This document shows positions 21,183 to 22,322 of a stretch of 22,322 nt of DNA, in pieces. Where the stretch lies: assembly GCA_002386585.1 (NCBI GenBank), contig DGIZ01000113.1, positions 1 to 22,322 of the forward strand. The letters run 5' to 3'. Source of the DNA: Brevundimonas sp. UBA4609. GTDB taxonomy: Bacteria > Pseudomonadota > Alphaproteobacteria > Caulobacterales > Caulobacteraceae. Positions within the stretch are counted from its first letter, which is position 1; every line of letters starts with the position of its first letter. A program made the translations under genes and the position numbers. The notes under the pieces were generated by a model. It was not told the DNA's origin and searched no databases. It saw nothing but the letters and a program-made list of their open reading frames with translations.

Positions 21183-22322
21183 TCAGTCATGGCTTTCACC
21201 GTGGGACGCAGGGCGGGACGCGCGGTCGCCTGGGGCGTCCCAAACAGGCGCTTCGAACGCCGTCACCTCCGCCGGATCAGCCCCCAATCCGACCGGCCTC
21301 TCTAGCCAGGGGGTCAGGGGGACGGCCAAGGCGCGGCTCTGGTGCATCCCGAACCGCACAGGCGTCGGCAGCGGTCGCGGCGCATAGGCCTCGCCCAGGT
21401 CCGCCAGGTGCTCCAGAACCCCGCGCCAGTTGGCGTAATGCGTCCCCGCCAGCGCCCGCGCGAGGGCCGGATGGTTGGTCGAGATCAGCAGCCATGGCCC
21501 CGGCCGCTCATGGGCGCCGTGCCCATTCTCGATCTTCAGGCCGAAGGTCTTCAGCACCTTCTCGTGGAAGCCCGGGCTTTCCAGCTGCTCCTGGATCATC
21601 TCGCCGATGGTCAGGTGGCGATCCTTGGAATGCTGGCCCGAGTTGATGGCCCATATCCGCGACAGACACGCCTGCCCCGGGTTCTGCGCCGCCGAGGTCT
21701 CTTCCCGGTTTCGGATCAGGGCCGACCATTTGGCGACCTCCTCCCGCGCCGTCTCGATCGTGAGCGCCTCATCGTGCAGCAGCAGCCGTCGCCCGGCGGC
21801 CAGCGCCGCCACCAGATCGGCCGCCCGGGGCGTCTGCCCGCTCTCCCCCAGCGCAGCCTTCAGCAGGCTGACGTCCGCCCGGTATCGCTTAGCCTCGCGC
21901 ACGGCGCGCGCCAGCAGGCGCGGCGAGATCTCCCGCGCCCAATCAATCGCCTCCTTCAGCTTTTCGTCGGCTCCGCCCTTGGCCTTGCCCAACAGCCTCA
22001 ACCGCACCTCGACCACCCGCGTGGCCATGGCGTCGCCCAGCTGCACCGGCAGAATGCTGGCCAGATAGGCCGACCCGACGGCGGTCTGTCCCGCCGTCCG
22101 CCCCCCGGTGTCGCCCTGTCGACGGGTCGATCCCTCGCCGGTCGACATGCGGCGCAGCACCTCCAGCGCCTTCTCGACCGGTCCCTGCCCGTCGACGCTG
22201 GGCTCCGCCTCGTCCAGGTAGAGCGCCCGCGCCTCGCCCGACAGGCCGTTGCGCAGGCCCGCTTCCGAGAAGCTGTCCAACAGGTCGCCGGCGTTCGCGC
22301 TGCCCGCGGCCTGCAGCAGGCG
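21183..22322 (-). CDS. DUF927/D5-like replicative helicase (or primase-helicase), C-terminal part
   Basis: The frame is open to the right edge of the window; 379 residues including the C-terminus are visible and the N-terminal part lies outside. The first visible residues, with SANAGDLLDSFSEAGLRNGL and then ALYLDEAEPS (visible residues about 33-42), look like the Walker B region of a DUF927-type superfamily III-like ATPase. LRRMSTGEGSTRRQGD and ASILPVQLGDAMATRVVEVRL follow in the usual order for sensor and arginine motifs. The rest is helical and ends in a Pro/Ala-rich tail. The Walker A and any primase domain would be upstream. It would drive phage DNA replication. The annotation from the TTG at 22280 would be wrong, since the frame continues. 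Confidence 0.8.
   Translation of the reverse strand, partial: RLLQAAGSANAGDLLDSFSEAGLRNGLSGEARALYLDEAEPSVDGQGPVEKALEVLRRMSTGEGSTRRQGDTGGRTAGQTAVGSAYLASILPVQLGDAMATRVVEVRLRLLGKAKGGADEKLKEAIDWAREISPRLLARAVREAKRYRADVSLLKAALGESGQTPRAADLVAALAAGRRLLLHDEALTIETAREEVAKWSALIRNREETSAAQNPGQACLSRIWAINSGQHSKDRHLTIGEMIQEQLESPGFHEKVLKTFGLKIENGHGAHERPGPWLLISTNHPALARALAGTHYANWRGVLEHLADLGEAYAPRPLPTPVRFGMHQSRALAVPLTPWLERPVGLGADPAEVTAFEAPVWDAPGDRASRPASHGESHD

Larger units (their letters stand above)
20995..21241. repeat. Iteron-like array of GGGACGC heptamers
   Basis: Nine exact copies of GGGACGC or its complement GCGTCCC begin at 20995(-), 21062(+), 21071(+), 21080(+), 21139(-), 21148(-), 21203(+), 21214(+) and 21235(-); degenerate copies lie at 21018 and 21157. 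Most are in the gap between the helicase stop (21183) and the NusG-like start, but the array extends into the ends of both reading frames. This may be a replication origin, an operator array or an antiterminator-recruiting element. Confidence 0.8.

Noticed and set aside
21035..21646. Plus-strand open frame across the heptamer array and helicase end
   Set aside because: It is Arg/Pro/Gly-rich, antisense to the helicase gene, and the repeats themselves keep it open.

Overview
The window is roughly two-thirds G+C and holds most of the morphogenesis module of a lambda-like, long-tailed (siphovirus-type) phage or prophage. Every gene I can support lies on the minus strand, so transcription runs from right to left. 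The base composition and the protein families (GpA-type terminase, DUF6441, DUF1833, a J protein with a beta-grasp head, an alphaproteobacterial type of U-like tail terminator) suggest an alphaproteobacterial host. Caulobacterales such as Brevundimonas or Caulobacter is my best guess, but this is inference. No host gene, integrase, lysis gene, tRNA or CRISPR array is visible. Bases 1-17 are the end of an Illumina TruSeq adapter, so the left end is an assembly artefact.

Layout in the direction of transcription: (1) the C-terminal part of a DUF927/D5-like replicative helicase, running off the right edge (21183-22322). (2) A 217-bp non-coding stretch, extended by the flanking gene ends, with nine copies of a GGGACGC heptamer in both orientations, a 17-bp inverted repeat and an AT-rich patch; this is a candidate replication origin or operator array. 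(3) A NusG/RfaH-like protein (20394-20966), followed at once by a strong rho-independent terminator (20319-20351) and a 156-bp leader with GTTGC/GCAAC repeats. (4) The packaging and head genes: terS, terL, gpW-like, an unknown coiled-coil gene, portal (B-like), S49 protease (C-like) with a nested internal scaffold start (Nu3-like), decoration protein (D-like) and major capsid (E-like). (5) The head-tail joining and tail genes: FII-like, U-like terminator, V-like tail tube, the G and G-T chaperones made by a programmed -1 frameshift, DUF6441, tape measure (H-like), M-like, DUF1833 (L position), NlpC/P60 peptidase (K-like) and the tail-tip protein J, cut off by the contig end.

The head and tail genes form one tightly packed unit with many stop/start overlaps (TAATG, TGATG, ATGA), which fits a single late operon with coupled translation. 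The most interesting architecture is at its head: a phage-encoded NusG paralogue just upstream of a terminator that would block the late genes. This suggests a NusG-type processive antitermination switch in the place where lambda uses Q. Other points of interest are the G/G-T slippery site with its downstream hairpin, the internal scaffold start, five perfect copies of a 15-nt palindrome scattered across unrelated genes and reading frames, and the iteron-like array beside the replicative helicase.
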